A stretch of 31,066 nt of DNA from Odoribacter sp. AF15-53 (GTDB lineage Bacteria; Bacteroidota; Bacteroidia; Bacteroidales; Marinifilaceae). Location of the stretch: assembly GCF_003479425.1 (NCBI RefSeq), contig NZ_QUHC01000021.1, positions 1-31,066 of the forward strand. The letters run 5' to 3'. This document shows, one piece after another, positions 14,796 through 23,291 of this stretch; positions within the stretch are counted from its first letter, which is position 1, and each line of letters starts with the position of its first letter. Under the pieces are notes generated by a model. That model searched no databases. It saw nothing but the letters and a program-made list of their open reading frames with translations, and was not told the origin of the DNA. The translations under genes and the position numbers were made by a program.

Positions 14796-15998
14796 CTACA
14801 TTCTGATTCTTCTCCCCGGAGGCTTCCTTCTGCCTGTCTCTCCGGTTTGTCGCTTGCCGGGCGGCTCCTTCCGTTCCCGTTTGAGCGATGCCGTGGGGCT
14901 TGCCCGGTTGTCCGCCCGCAGGTGCGCAGCCTTCCGTTCCCGGCTTGCCGCCTTTTCGGGGAACAGCCTCGCTTCCAGACCTGCCAGTTCTTTCGCCGCC
15001 CGCTCCCGGATGGCACGGTTGTGGCGTCCGATGGCGGCTTCCGGGTAGTCACGGGAGAGGTCGCCGTTGTCCTCGCTCAGGTGGTAGTCCCACCTTAGCC
15101 GGGCGATGCCGGCAAAATCCTCCGTCAGCCCGTACTTCTCCACCGTCTCCTTCGGTACTTCCCGCTGACCGTCCCAGCCGTGGCGGGCGAGCCCGTGGAG
15201 CAGCGCCCGTTCCGCCTTCGCCGCTTCCAGATAGTCGCCGGGCAGTCTGCCGCCCGTCTTCCTCTCGTAAAGGGCGGCGGCTTGCCGCATCAGCTTTCCC
15301 CGCTCGTCCACCTCCCGCAACTCGATCTGTTCCATGACGGTGTGGTTGTCGCCCCGCATCTCCTCGCTCCATTCCCGGCTCAGTTCTTCGAGCCTGCGGT
15401 AGCCTTCCGCCAGCCCGTGGCGGATGGCCACCGAGTCGTCCGGTTTCTCGCCTTTCAGGGCAAGCCTTTTCAGTGCGTCGAGGTCGCCCTCCCTCATGCA
15501 GCAGTTCAGCAGCCGGTGCGCCGCATCCCGTTCCGCCTGCGCTTCGGGGGATAGCGGCTGCGGGGCGTTGCGCCTCGTGTACTCGTACTCCAGCACCTTG
15601 TATTGCGCCTCCAGACGCAGCATCGGGCTTTCCGCCGCCTCCCTCACGCTCCGGGGGATTGCCGCCCCCTCACGCATCCCGTAACGGGTCTCTTTCAGGG
15701 CGTCCATGACCGCCCGCCATTCGGGATAGCCCGTCTGGTACACGTACCGGAAGAACCTGTGTTCCAGCAGCAGCTCCGCCTGTTTCCTTGTTACCTCCGG
15801 GCAGTCCCGGTAGTCCCTGACGGACTGGAGAATTGCGCCGGCATCCGCACGCCTCTTTTTCAGCAGGCTCCCGAAATACGCCGTCACCTGCCTCATGTTC
15901 CGCTCCTCCTGCCGCTCCCGGCGGCGGAGCAGCCACTCACTCAACCTCTCCGCCAGTCCCATGCCGTCCGCTTTCAAAAGGGTTGATAATACTGTCAT
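14796..15998 (-). CDS. hypothetical charged helical protein between traL and traM
   Basis: A 400-residue highly charged (Arg/Glu-rich), almost wholly helical cytoplasmic-looking protein with no signal peptide or membrane helix. It contains repeated short E-A-x-x-R patterns and ends in a basic Pro/Arg-rich tail (about 350-400). I do not recognise a family. It overlaps the 3' end of traL by 62 bp if the ATG at 15998 is used, or by 26 bp if the ATG at 15962 (residue 13) is used. Translational coupling to traL is likely either way. It is absent from the classical traA-Q naming, so it may be an accessory or lineage-specific component. Its location among channel genes suggests it works with the apparatus, but that is inference. 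Confidence 0.75.
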   Translation of the reverse strand: MTVLSTLLKADGMGLAERLSEWLLRRRERQEERNMRQVTAYFGSLLKKRRADAGAILQSVRDYRDCPEVTRKQAELLLEHRFFRYVYQTGYPEWRAVMDALKETRYGMREGAAIPRSVREAAESPMLRLEAQYKVLEYEYTRRNAPQPLSPEAQAERDAAHRLLNCCMREGDLDALKRLALKGEKPDDSVAIRHGLAEGYRRLEELSREWSEEMRGDNHTVMEQIELREVDERGKLMRQAAALYERKTGGRLPGDYLEAAKAERALLHGLARHGWDGQREVPKETVEKYGLTEDFAGIARLRWDYHLSEDNGDLSRDYPEAAIGRHNRAIRERAAKELAGLEARLFPEKAASRERKAAHLRADNRASPTASLKRERKEPPGKRQTGETGRRKPPGRRIRM

Positions 15999-16221
15999 TG
16001 GGCAATTGCAGGCGCCTGATATGCTCTATCCCCAGTTCCTTCCCGTCGTTCCTGCCGATGCGGTAGATGGAGGCGACGGTCATATAGACCGACAGTGCGC
16101 CGAACGCCGCCAGCATCACGAGGATGATTGCCACACGCATGTCGGGTGAGATACGCCCGGCGAGGCGGCGGAGCTTCCCGTCCGCCCAATCCTGTGCCTT
16201 TACGATGAATTTCCTTATCAT
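15937..16221 (-). CDS. traL: conjugative transposon protein TraL (DUF3989)
   Basis: A 94-residue single-pass membrane protein with a basic amphipathic N-terminus (MIRKFIVKAQDWADGKLRRL), a transmembrane helix at about 29-52 (RVAIILVMLAAFGALSVYMTVASIY) and a short polar C-terminus ending GGEVE. This matches DUF3989/TraL in size and topology. The ATG at 16221 was chosen because it lies 5 bp after the traK stop. A much longer open frame upstream to 16773 is only the out-of-frame shadow of traK. The 3' end overlaps the following 400-aa gene. It is presumed to be an inner-membrane part of the type IV channel. Confidence 0.85.
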   Translation of the reverse strand: MIRKFIVKAQDWADGKLRRLAGRISPDMRVAIILVMLAAFGALSVYMTVASIYRIGRNDGKELGIEHIRRLQLPNDSIINPFESGRHGTGGEVE

Positions 16222-16226
16222 AGCCG

Positions 16227-16850
16227 TCAGCGTTTGAGGGTCTGCAAATCCTTGTTCTCCGTGACCTCGAAGCCCTCGATGATGAAGCCCTGCGGATTGT
16301 TGTCGCTCCTGACCGCATCCAGCAGGCGGCAGCGGGTCACAAGGCTGCGCTCCGTAACCGAGCTTTCCCGCAGGATGATCTGCCGGGCGAATGTCCGCAC
16401 GCTGTACGGGTACTTGTCGAAGTCGCACCGCAGGCTGTCTATCTCTATCATCTGGTTGATGTTCCCCGATATTATGCGGTTGTAATACCCCTTTTCCGAG
16501 AGGTCCTTGTAGTAGTTGAAGGCGCTCTTGTCCGCCAGCAGCAGCGAACGCCTGATGTTGCCCTCGATAGCCGACTTGTCGGGCGAGAGCGTGAAGAACA
16601 GCTCGTGGAAGCGGCGCACGTGCTCCCGTGCCTCCACCGGGCGGTTCTGCCGCACGTCCTGCGAGAGCGCCAGCATCAGGCTCTTGCCGTTGTCCAGCAC
16701 GTAGATCTTCTGCCGCTGCGCCTCGGCGAAGCTGTACGACTTCCACAGGGCGAAGCCCGTCACCACGGCGCACAGACTGGCGAATACCAGCGTGAAGAGC
16801 CGTATCTGCCTGAAGCTCGTTTCGATATTTTTCAAACTTTTAAATTCCAT
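16227..16850 (-). CDS. traK: conjugative transposon protein TraK
   Basis: A 207-residue protein with a short cytoplasmic N-terminus, one membrane helix (about 17-35, RLFTLVFASLCAVVTGFALW) and a periplasmic alpha/beta domain. The topology and size fit TraK, the VirB8-like component of Bacteroidetes conjugation systems, which nucleates the channel at the inner membrane. Within the mature domain, REHVRRFHELFFTLSPD and the following helices are typical of the family. The ATG at 16850 gives the expected N-terminus; the gene follows traJ by 49 bp and is 5 bp from traL. Confidence 0.9.
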   Translation of the reverse strand: MEFKSLKNIETSFRQIRLFTLVFASLCAVVTGFALWKSYSFAEAQRQKIYVLDNGKSLMLALSQDVRQNRPVEAREHVRRFHELFFTLSPDKSAIEGNIRRSLLLADKSAFNYYKDLSEKGYYNRIISGNINQMIEIDSLRCDFDKYPYSVRTFARQIILRESSVTERSLVTRCRLLDAVRSDNNPQGFIIEGFEVTENKDLQTLKR

Positions 16851-16899
16851 GTTTCCGGTTTTTTATTCGTTATGACTCATGTTCTTGGGACATCCGCCG

Positions 16900-17904
16900 C
16901 TACTTGACGATCCTTCCGGCGATGTTCCCCACGGCTGCGCCCGCACCCGCTGCGGCGACGTTGCCTACCTTCGTGGCGGTCTGGTTCATCGCACGGTTGG
17001 CGTGGCTCACCCCGCCCGCCATGATGATCCAGTTGGCGACGGTCGGTATGGTGAAGTACCCGAATATCCCGATGATTAAAAAGATGATGTACACCGTGTT
17101 CGAGCTGTCCGGGATGAAGGTCGGGTCGCTCATCGCCTCGATGTCACGGGTGAGCATCAGCACTTGGATGCGTGCCAGCACCGAGCTGAACAGGTCGCTC
17201 ACGGGCAGCCACATGTAGATGGAGATGTACCTCGTTATCCACTGCGTGAGCGTGCTCTGGAACCCGTCATAGACCGAGAGGGCGAACGCTATCGGACCGA
17301 GGATGGAGAGGGCGATCAGGAAGAACGTCCGTATCGTGTCGATGACCAGCGCAGCCGACTGGAACAGCAGTTCGAGCAGTTCTTGGAACCACAGCCGGAT
17401 GCTCCGCTTCATGTTGTACTCCGTCCGGTCGATGTACATCACCGCCATCGTCTTCAAGTCCTTGGGCGACCAGCCCAGCTCGTCGAGCTTCTTGTCGAAG
17501 TCCTCCTTGCTCGCCAGATACGCCTTCTCCGGGTCACGGCGGAACGCCTCCCTCTCCAGCGTCTCCTTCTGTTCCCGGTATCGGTTCATGTCGAAGGTCT
17601 GTGATTCGAGCATCCCGTGGCAGCCCTTCACCACGGGCGAGAGCACCGTGTTGATCGTGCCGATGACGAAGGTGGGGAAGAAGAGGATGCACAGCCCGAT
17701 GGCGAACGGGCGCAGCAGCGGGTACACGTCGATGGGCTCGGCACGGGCGAGCGCCTGCCACACCTTGGCGGCTACGTAGAACAGCGCACCCAGCCCGGCG
17801 ATTCCCTTGGCTACCCCCGTCAGCTTCTCGCAGAGCGGCATCATGTCCTGATACAATGCCTGCAATATCTCGTGCAGGTTCGTGAAGTCTATCGCTAACA
17901 ACAT
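16900..17904 (-). CDS. traJ: conjugative transposon protein TraJ
   Basis: A 334-residue polytopic membrane protein with hydrophobic segments near residues 30-50, 65-95, 180-210, 235-255 and 270-300. A final Gly/Ala-rich tail (AAAGAGAAVGNIAGRIVK) is present. It matches TraJ, the VirB6-like inner-membrane channel protein of this conjugation family. The long hydrophilic loop between about 100 and 170 (LESQFDMNRYREQKETLEREAFRRD region) contains the acidic/basic charges. It begins 51 bp after traI and is followed by traK. No sign of truncation. Confidence 0.9.
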   Translation of the reverse strand: MLLAIDFTNLHEILQALYQDMMPLCEKLTGVAKGIAGLGALFYVAAKVWQALARAEPIDVYPLLRPFAIGLCILFFPTFVIGTINTVLSPVVKGCHGMLESQTFDMNRYREQKETLEREAFRRDPEKAYLASKEDFDKKLDELGWSPKDLKTMAVMYIDRTEYNMKRSIRLWFQELLELLFQSAALVIDTIRTFFLIALSILGPIAFALSVYDGFQSTLTQWITRYISIYMWLPVSDLFSSVLARIQVLMLTRDIEAMSDPTFIPDSSNTVYIIFLIIGIFGYFTIPTVANWIIMAGGVSHANRAMNQTATKVGNVAAAGAGAAVGNIAGRIVK

Positions 17905-17955
17905 AGTCCTGTATTTTTATTATATGTACGCATACATTATTATATATTGCCCGCC

Positions 17956-18585
17956 TCACCAGTAACGGTCTTCCGCATCCCCGTAGAGAGCCACCACCCG
18001 GTCGGCGTCCTTTTTCTTCTTCGCCCGCAGGTAGCTCACCGAGATGTTCTTGTCCGTATAATACTGCACGAGGTTGCGGTACTCCAGCAGCCGCTTGTAG
18101 CTCTGGTCGATGATCGCCAGCCGCTCGGCGTCCGAGAGCGACATCCCCGTCACGTTCACCACGTTCTTCAGATCTTGCAGGATGTCCGCACTCTCGGAGA
18201 GCAGCTTGGCGTACCCGAACGAGATGGTTGACAGCTCGTCCGGCGTGTAGTTCGGGTCGCCGAGCATCTTCTGGTAGTTGCGCACGTAGATTTCCGAGAT
18301 GTCCGCCACCATCTCGATGGACTTCTTCACCTTCACGCCGCCTTTCACCACGTCATGCACCGCCTTGAGCGCATCGTAATACTTCCGTCCCTGCTCGAAT
18401 ATCTTCGCCGTCTCCTTGAACCCGTCCAGCGTGTGCTGTGCGGTGGCGGAGGTCTCCACGATCTCCTTGGTCGTGTTGATGATGCCCTGCGCCAGATTGC
18501 CGGGATCGTGTACGACCCACTGGGCGTTGGCCGCACCTGCCGTCAGGCACGCCACGCCCACGATGATTGCCTTTATCGTTCTCAT
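17956..18585 (-). CDS. traI: conjugative transposon protein TraI (DUF4141)
   Basis: A 209-residue exported protein. The signal peptide is cleaved near ANA-Q (residues 19-22), and the mature part is nearly all helical, with long amphipathic helices between 35 and 200. This is the DUF4141/TraI profile, comparable to VirB5-type minor pilin proteins that sit at the tip or inside the periplasm. It has nothing to do with the relaxase TraI of F-like plasmids. The gene begins 4 bp after the TraH-like lipoprotein stop, and traJ follows 51 bp later. Confidence 0.88.
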   Translation of the reverse strand: MRTIKAIIVGVACLTAGAANAQWVVHDPGNLAQGIINTTKEIVETSATAQHTLDGFKETAKIFEQGRKYYDALKAVHDVVKGGVKVKKSIEMVADISEIYVRNYQKMLGDPNYTPDELSTISFGYAKLLSESADILQDLKNVVNVTGMSLSDAERLAIIDQSYKRLLEYRNLVQYYTDKNISVSYLRAKKKKDADRVVALYGDAEDRYW

Positions 18586-18589
18586 GTCC

Positions 18590-18952
18590 TTACTGTTTTA
18601 GGGTTCCGTCACTCTTTCTCCTGTACTCTCCGCCCGGCGACAGCCGGATGCGGTCTTTCTCCCGGTCATAGTCCATCATCACGGCGAAGCCCGTCTCGAT
18701 GAACAGCACCCCTTCCGTTTCCCGGACGAGGTAGGTCTCCGCTTCACTACCGCCCTTGTGGTTCCTGTGCATGACCGTCACACGGTACTTGCCGTCCTCT
18801 TCCCAGAGGGTGAAGGGCGGCTTTCCGCCCGTGCTGACCCATTCGCCGCACATCTTTTCCAACCGTTCCGCATTTGTCTCCTTGCAGGAAATGACAAACG
18901 CCAGCGCCGCCGTCACCGCCGACAGCAGCAGGATTAAATTCAATCGTCTCAT
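18590..18952 (-). CDS. TraH-like lipoprotein (DUF3876)
   Basis: A 120-residue protein with a lipoprotein-type signal: MRRLNLILLLSAVTAALAFVISC, where C23 would be lipidated. The mature part is a small beta-barrel-like domain (CGEWVSTGGKPPFTLWEEDGK...), consistent with the DUF3876 proteins found between traG and traI. It occupies the traH position of CTnDOT-like elements, but I leave the symbol out because the correspondence is by position. The start ATG at 18952 gives the complete signal. It follows a 176-bp gap containing a short-repeat array after traG. Confidence 0.75.
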   Translation of the reverse strand: MRRLNLILLLSAVTAALAFVISCKETNAERLEKMCGEWVSTGGKPPFTLWEEDGKYRVTVMHRNHKGGSEAETYLVRETEGVLFIETGFAVMMDYDREKDRIRLSPGGEYRRKSDGTLKQ

Positions 18953-18994
18953 CTTGATTCCGTTTTTTAAAAGTTTTACAAAATTTTATTCTCT

Positions 18995-19075
18995 CCATAT
19001 CGTTTAGCCGTTTGTACATCCAGCCGTTTAGCCAGCCAGCCGTTTAACCGTTTGACCGTTTAGCCGTTTGGTCAA
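18995..19075. repeat. degenerate CCGTTTAGC-type short repeat array, site 1
   Basis: At least seven CCGTTTA/CCGTTTG words in about 80 bases, spaced 9-15 bases apart, in the gap between the traG stop and the TraH-like start. A 22-bp stretch at 19048-19069 is identical to 24232-24253 in the array upstream of traA. On the transcribed strand the unit reads AAACGGCTA / AAACGGTCA. Units are too short and too degenerate for a CRISPR. Confidence 0.7.
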
Positions 19076-19128
19076 TCAACCACCCGTCCGGCAACCTGTC
19101 CGCCGCTCCCCGCCAGCGCATCGGCACA

Positions 19129-21630
19129 TTATTTATACTTCGTTTCCGCCAGCCGCTTGATGGCAAGCTCCAAGTCGCCGCCCAGCTCTTCCGCTAGTGC
19201 GAACACCTCCGTCTTCTCGCTCTCCTCGGTGGTATAGGTCAGGTACTCGGCAGCCGACACCTCCGTGGCGTACACCGCCGACTGCACCCCGTTCAGACCG
19301 ATCCAGACCTCCTTGTACTTCCGTCCGGGATGGTTGGCGAGGTTGATGGAGAGTATCTGCGACTTCTCCTTGTCCGTCAGACCGAGCATCGACTGGATGC
19401 CGTCGAACTTGTTCATGTACTTCTTCTGGTCCAAAAGGATCTTGCAGTCCGAGTTGGTGATGATAGCCTCCTTCACGATGGGGGACGAGATGATATCATC
19501 GACTTCCTGCGTGACGACAATCGCCTCGCCGAAATATTTCCTGACGGTCTTGTAGAGATATTTCAGGTACTCGCTCATGCTCGGCGAGGAAAGGGCTTTC
19601 CAAGCCTCCTCGCAGATCAGCATCTTCCGCACCCCTTTCAGGCGGCGCAGCTTGTTGATGAAGGCTTCCATGATGATGATCGTAACCACGGGGAACAGCT
19701 CGGCGTTGTCCTTCACGGCGTCGATCTCGAAGACGATGAACCGCTTGTGCAGCAGGTCGATGTTCTCGTTCGAGTTCAGCAGGAAGTCGTAGCGCCCGCC
19801 CTTGTAATACTGCCGCAGCGTGGTCAGGAAGTTGTCGATGTTGAAGTCCTCCCGGCTCACCTTGATGTCCCTTGCAGCCAGCTCCTTCCGGTAATCGTTC
19901 AGCATGTACTCGTAGAAGGTGTCGAACGAGGGGGCGATGTCCCGGTTCTGTTGTATCCGGCGGATGTACGCCGACACCGCACTGCCCAGCTCGCCGCTCT
20001 CCGTCTTCGTGACCTTCTCGTCCTCGCCCTTCCACAGCGCCAGCAGCAGCGTCTTGATGCTGTCCTTCTTCTCCACGCTGAACTTGTAGTCGTCCGTGAA
20101 GAAGGGGTTGAAGCTGATGGGCTTCTCCTCCGTGTACGTGTAATAAATCCCGTCCTCGCCCTTGGTCTTGCGGTGGATCAGCTCGCACAGCCCTTGGTAC
20201 GAGTTGCCCGTGTCGATCAGCACGATGTGGCTGTTCTGCTCGTAATACTGGCGCACGAGGTGGTTCATGAAGAACGACTTGCCGCTTCCGCTCGGACCGA
20301 GGACGAACTTGTTGCGGTTCGAGATCACCCCTTTCTTCATCGGCAGGTCGCTGATGTCCAGATGCAGCGGTCTGCCCGTCATCCTGTCCGCCATCTTGAT
20401 GCCGAAGGGCGAGAGCGAGTCCTTGTAGTTCGTCTCCTCGGTGAAGAAGCACAGGGCTTGCGGGATGAACGTGTAGAAGCTCTCCTCGAAGGGGAAGTCC
20501 CCCTCGTTGCCCGGTATCGCCGCCCAGAAGAGCGTCGGCACGTCCACCGTGTTGTGCCTCGGCTTGCACTCCATCAGGGCGAGCTGGCTGCCCACCTCGT
20601 TCTTGATGCGCCTAAGCTCCTCCCGGTCGTCGCTCCACGCCATCACGTTGCAGTGGCAGCGCACCGAGGTCAGCCCTTTCGAGTGCGCCTCGTTCAGGTA
20701 TTCCTCGATCCATGCCTTGTTGATCTGGTTGGAGCGGGAATAGCGGGAGAGCGAGTGCATGTTCCGGGCGGTCTGCTCGAAGCGTTTCAGGTTCTCCCCG
20801 TGGTCGTCGATGAAGATGTACTGGTTGTAGCAGTGGTTGCAGTCCAGCAGCAAGCCCACCGGGGCGGCGAACGACAGGCGGCAGTCCGAGCGGTCGGTCG
20901 AGAGCCGCTCGTAGCGGCTGTCAGTCGCCACCTTGCCCGGCAGGTCTTCCGTGTCAGAGAGGGTGTGCAGGCAGAGGATGTCGTCGCCGATGCGCATCTC
21001 CTCCGGGTTCAACTGGATGTCCTTCAGCACCGTCGTGTCGTGCTGCGAGAGCGAGAGGTACTTCTCCACGATGCCCGCCGCCGTTTCCGTCCCGGTGATC
21101 TCGTCCGTCGTGAGGCGGCGCAGCGTAACGAAACCGCTGTCGTTCATGATCTTCTCGAACTGACCGACCGCTTCGAGGAACCTCGTAACCGTCTCCCGGT
21201 CCTCGATCTCCTTGGGGACAAGCCTGCCCTTGCAGAGGGTGGAGAACGTGCTTTCCTGACGGCTCCGTGCCTTCGTCGTCTTGGTAAGGAACAGGTAGCA
21301 GAAGTGGTTCAGGAACGGGCGTTCGTTGAAGTGCCTCTCAAAGCTCCGGCTCAGGAAGCTAAGGTCGTCCCTGTCCGTTTCCGGCCGGTACTTCTCCTCG
21401 ATGAAGAAGTCCTGCTTGTGCACGATGGAATACTCCGGCAGCACCTTCACCGCCTTGTGCCAAGCCGAGTGGACCGCCTCGTACTCGCTCCCCGTGACGG
21501 AGAACAGTTCCGGCAGTTCCACCCTGAAGGCGACCGTCACGTCCGCCTCCTTGCTCACGATGCAGCCGTTCTCCACCGCCAGCAGCGGGAACTTGCTTTC
21601 GAGTGTCGTCGCTTTCATTACGTTTCTCAT
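19129..21630 (-). CDS. traG: conjugation ATPase TraG (VirB4-like)
   Basis: An 833-residue cytoplasmic ATPase that powers assembly and transport by the type IV secretion channel. The N-terminal domain (1-400) is followed by a P-loop GPSGSGKS at 445-452 and a Walker B-like MLICEEAW at 670-677. After these, TQEVDDI (about 702-708) and QKKYMNKFD occur as in VirB4/TraG proteins. The length is normal for Bacteroidetes TraG. The ATG at 21630 overlaps the traF stop by 4 bp (ATGA), so the two are coupled. The antisense strand is open for 886 codons, a composition artefact. It is followed by a repeat array before the TraH-like gene. Confidence 0.95.
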   Translation of the reverse strand: MRNVMKATTLESKFPLLAVENGCIVSKEADVTVAFRVELPELFSVTGSEYEAVHSAWHKAVKVLPEYSIVHKQDFFIEEKYRPETDRDDLSFLSRSFERHFNERPFLNHFCYLFLTKTTKARSRQESTFSTLCKGRLVPKEIEDRETVTRFLEAVGQFEKIMNDSGFVTLRRLTTDEITGTETAAGIVEKYLSLSQHDTTVLKDIQLNPEEMRIGDDILCLHTLSDTEDLPGKVATDSRYERLSTDRSDCRLSFAAPVGLLLDCNHCYNQYIFIDDHGENLKRFEQTARNMHSLSRYSRSNQINKAWIEEYLNEAHSKGLTSVRCHCNVMAWSDDREELRRIKNEVGSQLALMECKPRHNTVDVPTLFWAAIPGNEGDFPFEESFYTFIPQALCFFTEETNYKDSLSPFGIKMADRMTGRPLHLDISDLPMKKGVISNRNKFVLGPSGSGKSFFMNHLVRQYYEQNSHIVLIDTGNSYQGLCELIHRKTKGEDGIYYTYTEEKPISFNPFFTDDYKFSVEKKDSIKTLLLALWKGEDEKVTKTESGELGSAVSAYIRRIQQNRDIAPSFDTFYEYMLNDYRKELAARDIKVSREDFNIDNFLTTLRQYYKGGRYDFLLNSNENIDLLHKRFIVFEIDAVKDNAELFPVVTIIIMEAFINKLRRLKGVRKMLICEEAWKALSSPSMSEYLKYLYKTVRKYFGEAIVVTQEVDDIISSPIVKEAIITNSDCKILLDQKKYMNKFDGIQSMLGLTDKEKSQILSINLANHPGRKYKEVWIGLNGVQSAVYATEVSAAEYLTYTTEESEKTEVFALAEELGGDLELAIKRLAETKYK

Positions 21631-21950
21631 TCTTGCCAGTGTTTAAAGGTGAATAATCGGGGGATTTTCAGGCGGTTCACCACGTACCTCGGATGCCGCC
21701 TGCGGGCGGCTGCCTTCATCAGCCCGTGCGTGCCGTACCGGGCGTTCAGCCGGAAGGTCAGCCATACCAGCAGCGTAGCCGCAGCCACGCCGAAGCCGAT
21801 GCACACCCACTGGTTCACGCCCGCCATGTACAGGATGACGAACACCACGAACACGGCGAGCAGACCGCCGCAGAAGATGAAGAGGTACTGGCTTTCCAGC
21901 CCCTTGAACTCCACGTTCCTGCCGATCCCCTTGTTGATTTCCAAGTCCAT
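21627..21950 (-). CDS. traF: conjugative transposon protein TraF (DUF4133)
   Basis: A 107-residue membrane protein with two adjacent helices (about 22-43 and 48-66) and a basic cytoplasmic C-terminus (RLNARYGTHGLMKAAARRRHPRYV). This is the DUF4133/TraF profile, a VirB3-like inner-membrane partner of the TraG ATPase. It starts 11 bp after traE and overlaps traG by 4 bp, matching the usual traE-traF-traG order. Confidence 0.9.
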   Translation of the reverse strand: MDLEINKGIGRNVEFKGLESQYLFIFCGGLLAVFVVFVILYMAGVNQWVCIGFGVAAATLLVWLTFRLNARYGTHGLMKAAARRRHPRYVVNRLKIPRLFTFKHWQE

Positions 21951-21961
21951 AGTCCGCTGTT

Positions 21962-22261
21962 TTACAGGAAGAACGAACGGAGGATGGTAGCCGCCACGAT
22001 CAGGAAGATGCAGGCTCCGAACCAGCTTGCGGCGACTTTGCTCACGTCCGGATCGCCGGCGCTGAACTTCCCGTACACTTTCACCCCGCCGATCAAGCCG
22101 ACCACCGCACCGATGGCGTAAATCAGTTTCGTCCCCGGCTCAAAATACGAGGTGACCATCTGCGTGGCTTCGGTGATGCCCGCCTGCCCGTTTCCCTGCG
22201 CCATTGCGCCCACGGCAGCCAGTATGCAGGCCGCCGTAAAAAAGATTCTTTTCTGTTTCAT
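21962..22261 (-). CDS. traE: conjugative transposon protein TraE (DUF4134)
   Basis: A 99-residue protein with a signal peptide (cleavage near AMA-Q, residues 20-22) and two hydrophobic helices (about 47-64 and 78-98). It matches DUF4134/TraE and resembles VirB2-type pilin precursors in size and topology. The lysine-rich start MKQKRIFF and the ATG at 22261 are clear. It follows the TraD-like gene by 18 bp and precedes traF by 11 bp. Confidence 0.9.
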   Translation of the reverse strand: MKQKRIFFTAACILAAVGAMAQGNGQAGITEATQMVTSYFEPGTKLIYAIGAVVGLIGGVKVYGKFSAGDPDVSKVAASWFGACIFLIVAATILRSFFL

Positions 22262-22279
22262 TTGTCTTTAAAATTTTAA

Positions 22280-22867
22280 TTAAACATTATGGTTGTCCAT
22301 CAGCCGGGCGACACGCTCACGTGCGCCCTCGAACTCGTCCAGCATCGCCTCCCAGATGTCCGACCCCATCACGGACGGCAGCACCTCACGGGCTTCCCGC
22401 TCCGCCTTTTCGCCCGCATCGTCCGACACCAGTACCCGGCGCACCTTTTTCAGGTCATCGAAGGAGTACCCCGTGGCGAAGTCGGGGTTGCCGTCCGGGT
22501 AATAAGCCCCTAATTCCTCTTCCTCCTCCAGTGCCCGGATCTCCTCCGGCGTGGGTTCATAGTCCGTCTCCTCCTCGTCCTCCTCCGGCTCGATGTCGGA
22601 GTAGTCCGCCCCGTCGTCCTCCGTGGCGGGTTCGTCCACGGCTCCGGCTGCCGCTTCCTCCCCGTCCTCCGCTGCGAAGGGCAGGTAGGTGCTTTCACCC
22701 ATGACCGTGTACGGCTTGCCCGGTTGCCCCGGTTCCTTTCCCGTTCCGTCCGTGTCTTCGTCCGTTTCCGCTGTCCCGAATATCCCGGCGATGTCCTGCC
22801 GGTAGTATTTCCACAGCACGGCGAGGTAATAGAGCAGCAGGACGGTGAGCGATAATTTCAGTATCAT
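22280..22867 (-). CDS. TraD-like membrane-anchored acidic protein
   Basis: A 195-residue protein with a hydrophobic N-terminal anchor (MILKLSLTVLLLYYLAVLW, residues 1-19). A strongly acidic, low-complexity middle follows (about 55-120, with runs of Glu and Asp), then a helical C-terminus (130-195) starting at DFATGYSFDDLKKVRR. Its position between the DUF3408 gene and traE corresponds to traD of CTnDOT-like elements, but this is not the TraD coupling protein of F plasmids. The role is unknown. The ATG at 22867 lies 19 bp after the DUF3408 stop. Confidence 0.75.
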   Translation of the reverse strand: MILKLSLTVLLLYYLAVLWKYYRQDIAGIFGTAETDEDTDGTGKEPGQPGKPYTVMGESTYLPFAAEDGEEAAAGAVDEPATEDDGADYSDIEPEEDEEETDYEPTPEEIRALEEEEELGAYYPDGNPDFATGYSFDDLKKVRRVLVSDDAGEKAEREAREVLPSVMGSDIWEAMLDEFEGARERVARLMDNHNV

Positions 22868-22886
22868 GCCGTTTCCTCCTTCCTAT

Positions 22887-23291
22887 TTAAAAGAGGTTCT
22901 CCAGTTTCCCGGCGTATGCCGCCTCGATCTCCTCCCGGTATTGCTCGAAGTGCTGCGCCAGCACGTTGTCGATGTATGCCGAGAGCGACACCTTGCCGCC
23001 CGTCAGCATCACCGAGATTTTGGCGATGCGCTCGTGGTACTCACGGCGCACATAGACCGGCTTGCCGTAGCGGGCGGGGATGTCCATGCCTTTGAGGAAG
23101 GTCGTCTCGTAGTCCGCCTGCCTTCCCTTGCGCCGTCTTGCGTCCGCCGCCTTCCCTTCCTGCGCCTTCTCCACCGGCACGGCGGTTTCCTCCTTTCCGG
23201 TTCCCGGTTCTCCCGTCCCTGCCGCCTCGCCCGCCATCATCCGCATCAGCAGCTCCTCGTCGATGGGCTTCTCATTCCGCTGTCTCTTCAT
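22887..23291 (-). CDS. DUF3408 protein (TraB/TraC-like)
   Basis: A 134-residue protein with an acidic/basic low-complexity N-terminal half (1-65). The C-terminal half (70-134) has the form strand (KPVYVRREYHERI), helix, turn (TGGKVSLSAYIDNVLAQHF), helix. This resembles DUF3408 and has a ribbon-helix-helix look, suggesting DNA binding or a ParA partner. CTnDOT-type operons usually have two such genes (traB and traC); only one is present here. Its start overlaps the end of the traA-like gene by 20 bp, which indicates coupling to the ParA-type ATPase. Confidence 0.78.
   Translation of the reverse strand: MKRQRNEKPIDEELLMRMMAGEAAGTGEPGTGKEETAVPVEKAQEGKAADARRRKGRQADYETTFLKGMDIPARYGKPVYVRREYHERIAKISVMLTGGKVSLSAYIDNVLAQHFEQYREEIEAAYAGKLENLF

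Noticed and set aside
15937..16773. 278-codon minus-strand frame extending traL upstream
   Set aside because: Only the last 94 codons (from the ATG at 16221) look like protein; the rest is out of frame with traK and overlaps it.
19330..21990. 886-codon open frame on the plus strand opposite traG
   Set aside because: It is antisense to a clear VirB4-type ATPase and its translation is rich in Val, Arg, Gln, His and Leu without motifs, as expected for the complementary strand of GC-rich coding DNA.
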